Position numbers and translations under genes: made by a program
Source: Pseudomonadales bacterium
Lineage (GTDB): Bacteria; Pseudomonadota; Gammaproteobacteria; Pseudomonadales; Azotimanducaceae
Direction of reading: 5' to 3'
Assembly (NCBI GenBank): GCA_029251375.1
Contig: JAQXDL010000045.1
Coordinates: 1 to 64,000 of the forward strand
Length of the DNA: 64,000 nucleotides
The notes under the pieces: generated by a model
Databases searched by the model: none
What the model saw: only the letters and a program-made list of their open reading frames with translations
What the model was told of the DNA's origin: nothing
Part shown: positions 61,962 through 64,000 of the stretch, in pieces
Layout: every line of letters begins with the position of its first letter
How positions within the stretch are numbered: the stretch's first letter is position 1

Positions 61962-63341
61962 ATGAAAAAGTTATTGGTATTTTTCACAGCCCTGGGGCTG
62001 ACACTATCTGCGACGACACAGGCTGCAGACGATGAGATTAAAGCAAAGAGTCTCAGCGAATTATTACAGATGGTTAAGGAAGGTAAACTCATTAACCGTG
62101 ATGTTAATAGTCAACGCGAGAAAGACTTCGTTTCTAACAAAGCAAAGCAAGCCCAGGCAGTTAAAAATGCTGAGCGTATGCAGTTAGAAGAGGAAGAACG
62201 AAGCACGCGGCTTGAAAATGAGTTTGAAAAGAATGAAAAAGAGATCGCGCAGCTACAGGAAATCCTTTCTAAGCGACTTGGTTCACTGCGTGAATTGTTT
62301 GGTGTGCTGCAGCAAGTTAGTGGCGACACTCAAGGTGTTTTCGAAGGTTCAATTATCAGTGCTGAATATCCTGGTCGAACAGATTGGCTAGCAGATTTTG
62401 CACAGGAAATGGGTCAGTCAAGCAAGCTTGCAACGATCGAAGAAATCGAGCGCCTTTGGTACGAACTCCAGCGCGAAATGACTGAGTCTGGCAAAATCAC
62501 TAGATTCACAGCCAAAGTTAATAAGTTAGACGGTGAAGTTGTCGAGCAAGAAGTTATTCGAATCGGTGGTTACAACCTTATAAGTGAGGGCGAGTACGTC
62601 ACATATGATATCGAAAACAAAATCATCAAAGAGCTACCGGCTCAGCCTGCAGGACGTTTTGTAGACTCAGCGGCTGCACTTCAGGGCTCAAGCAGTGGAT
62701 TTACCTCTTTTGGCCTTGACCCTACACGTGGTCAGTTGTTGGAACTTCAAATTCAGATTCCAACGATCGAAGAGCGTATACATCAAGGTGGTACAACAGG
62801 TTACGTGATTATCGCTTTGGGTATCGTAGCACTGCTACTTTCACTTGAACGTTTCATTACTCTGACCGTCATGGGTAGCAAAGTGAACGCGCAAACCAAG
62901 ACTGAAACGCCGAGCGATGGTAATCCTTTAGGTCGTGTGTTGAAGATCTACGCAGAGAACAAAGATGTTGACCCAGAAACACTTCAACTTAAGTTGGACG
63001 AAGCGATACTGAAAGAGCAACCAGCGATAAATGCTAGGATTGCCTTTATCAAGATCATCTCGATGGTTGCTCCACTTCTCGGTCTACTCGGTACGGTAAC
63101 GGGTATGATCGTAACCTTCCAAGCAATCACTTTGTTTGGTACGGGTGACCCCAAAACAATGGCTGGTGGTATTTCTCAAGCATTGATGACAACGGTTCTT
63201 GGTCTTTGTGTTGCGATCCCAACTGTTCTACTGCATTCAATCGTGCAGTCTAGAAGCAGCACGGTGTTACACATTTTGACTGAACAAAGCGCCGGTCTTA
63301 TCGCTGAACACGCCGAAAACGCTGAAAAAGCAGGTAAGTAA
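61962..63341 (+). CDS. TtpC-like MotA/TolQ/ExbB protein with periplasmic coiled-coil domain
   Basis: The 459-residue protein has a signal sequence (LLVFFTALGLTLSATTQA), a long charged coiled coil (residues about 28-115), a middle domain (about 116-265), and a C-terminal proton-channel domain: TTGYVIIALGIVALLLSLER, APLLGLLGTVTGMIVTFQAI, MTTVLGLCVAIPTVLLHSIV. This matches TtpC of the Vibrio TonB2 system, which partners with ExbB2, ExbD2 and TonB2. AGGAGAATAAGAAC supports the ATG. Confidence 0.92.
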   Translation: MKKLLVFFTALGLTLSATTQAADDEIKAKSLSELLQMVKEGKLINRDVNSQREKDFVSNKAKQAQAVKNAERMQLEEEERSTRLENEFEKNEKEIAQLQEILSKRLGSLRELFGVLQQVSGDTQGVFEGSIISAEYPGRTDWLADFAQEMGQSSKLATIEEIERLWYELQREMTESGKITRFTAKVNKLDGEVVEQEVIRIGGYNLISEGEYVTYDIENKIIKELPAQPAGRFVDSAAALQGSSSGFTSFGLDPTRGQLLELQIQIPTIEERIHQGGTTGYVIIALGIVALLLSLERFITLTVMGSKVNAQTKTETPSDGNPLGRVLKIYAENKDVDPETLQLKLDEAILKEQPAINARIAFIKIISMVAPLLGLLGTVTGMIVTFQAITLFGTGDPKTMAGGISQALMTTVLGLCVAIPTVLLHSIVQSRSSTVLHILTEQSAGLIAEHAENAEKAGK

Positions 63342-63346
63342 CTCTT

Positions 63347-63862
63347 ATGGAATTCATAGTAGTTGCAATCAGAACGTTTATGGAAGCAGGAGGTAATGTA
63401 CTTTGGTACATTGCCGCTGCAACTTTCATAATGTGGGCACTGATTTTCGAGCGTATTTGGTTTATCAATACTGAGCACAAGACCGATGTCGGTGCAGCGC
63501 TAGCCTATTGGGAGGGTCGTACTGAACGAACTTCCTGGAATGCTCATCGTATCCGTGAACGGCTTATCTCAGAAGTAAACATGCGTTTGAACACGAATCT
63601 TGGTTTTATCAAAACACTGATATCACTTCTCCCTTTACTCGGCCTTTTAGGCACTGTGACGGGCATGGTTCAAGTCTTTGAAGCAATGACCTTTTCTGGT
63701 GGTAACGCCAGATCGATGGCAGCAGGTGTATCTGCTGCAACGATTCCGACTATGTCGGGCATGGTTGGTACGCTTTCAGGGGTGCTCGCGAATACATTTA
63801 TCACTTCCAAGGTGCAGACAGAAGCAGCTTATATGGAAGACACACTTACGATGGATCATTAA
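63347..63862 (+). CDS. exbB: ExbB2-like MotA/TolQ/ExbB proton channel
   Basis: The 171-residue protein has three membrane helices: WYIAAATFIMWALIFERIWF near 18-37, SLLPLLGLLGTVTGMVQVFE, and AATIPTMSGMVGTLSGVLAN. The L-G-T-V-T-G-M block and the charged ER loop are characteristic of ExbB/TolQ. It starts 5 nt after the TtpC-like gene and, with the ExbD-like gene that follows, forms the proton-driven motor. TonB would be expected beyond the window's right edge. Confidence 0.93.
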   Translation: MEFIVVAIRTFMEAGGNVLWYIAAATFIMWALIFERIWFINTEHKTDVGAALAYWEGRTERTSWNAHRIRERLISEVNMRLNTNLGFIKTLISLLPLLGLLGTVTGMVQVFEAMTFSGGNARSMAAGVSAATIPTMSGMVGTLSGVLANTFITSKVQTEAAYMEDTLTMDH

Positions 63863-63893
63863 GATCGACTCGTTAGTTTAGATCGGGATAAAA

Positions 63894-64000
63894 ATGCGAA
63901 GTAGAAGAAAAATTAAGGAAGAAGAGAAGGTCGCGGACTTAACGCCGATGCTTGATGTTGTTTTTATCATGCTGATTTTCTTTATCGTGACGGCAACCTT
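63894..64000 (+). CDS. exbD: ExbD/TolR-family protein, 5' part only
   Basis: The last 107 nt encode 35 residues of an ExbD-like protein: MRSRRKIKEEEKVADLTPML, DVVFIMLIFFIVTA. The D-x-x-F-x-x-L-x-F-F-I-V helix contains the proton-carrying Asp. GGGATAAA upstream supports the ATG. The gene continues past the window end. Confidence 0.92.
   Translation, partial: MRSRRKIKEEEKVADLTPMLDVVFIMLIFFIVTAT

Noticed and set aside
1-64000. CRISPR arrays, rRNA, tRNA, insertion sequences or prophage genes
   Set aside because: No spacer-separated direct repeats, T-arm motifs, transposase motifs or phage structural genes were seen. The tandem repeats have no spacers between units.

Overview
The window looks like chromosomal DNA of a free-living, probably marine gammaproteobacterium. 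This rests on mid-40s %GC judged by eye, a DUF3450-TtpC-ExbB-ExbD energy-transduction operon at the right end, an imuA-imuB mutagenesis cassette with an E. coli-type LexA box, glutathione enzymes (Gor, two GST-family proteins, glutathione peroxidase), thiopurine methyltransferase, YbaK, and a LeuB-type dehydrogenase. I saw no rRNA, tRNA, CRISPR array, transposase or prophage, and I cannot name the genus.

Layout. 0-5.2 kb: small membrane proteins, a VIT/CCC1-type transporter, a cold-shock protein with a long leader, DUF805, and two decayed genes. 5.6-7.9 kb: a cell-envelope sugar cluster (LPS-kinase-like protein, glycosyltransferase, methyltransferase). 8-24.5 kb: mostly single-gene accessory units (GSTs, small kinases, MATE exporter, carbonic anhydrase, YbaK, TPMT, hydrolases) separated by gaps with tandem repeats and gene remnants. 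24.5-34.3 kb: a GtrB-like glycosyltransferase, two aldo/keto reductases around a larC-larE-larB nickel-pincer cofactor operon, a CoA-transferase, a TauD-type dioxygenase and a zinc alcohol dehydrogenase. 34.4-42.7 kb: DUF4397 lipoprotein, SPOUT RNA methyltransferase, a glutathione peroxidase whose catalytic residue is encoded by in-frame UGA, imuB and imuA, and a divergent lrp/ald pair. 43-60.7 kb: oligopeptidase B-like lipoprotein, an HExxH lipoprotein, a CinA/PncC-nucleotidyltransferase fusion, a LeuB-like dehydrogenase, a NamZ-type hydrolase, glutathione reductase, DUF429, an AGCS symporter, an SDR and an M16C protease. 61.2-64 kb: the start of a TonB2-like operon.

The most notable observation is the glutathione peroxidase at 37525-37992 (minus). 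Its frame is interrupted once, by TGA at the exact catalytic Cys/Sec position, and a hairpin with an AGGUCU apical sequence follows 13 nt later. It therefore reads as a selenoprotein. It lies 43 nt downstream of LexA-box-driven imuA-imuB. Glutathione reductase and a TPMT, a family that in some bacteria methylates selenium compounds, are elsewhere in the window.

Two window-scale themes recur. Short tandem repeats are frequent. Inside intact genes the clear ones have units of 9, 12, 15 or 27 nt, which preserve frame; between genes units of 8, 13 and 16 nt also occur. Several genes are freshly broken by in-frame stops or survive only as C-terminal remnants (near 4.3, 4.7, 11.4, 15.5, 22.7 and 23.6-23.9 kb), next to intact neighbours.
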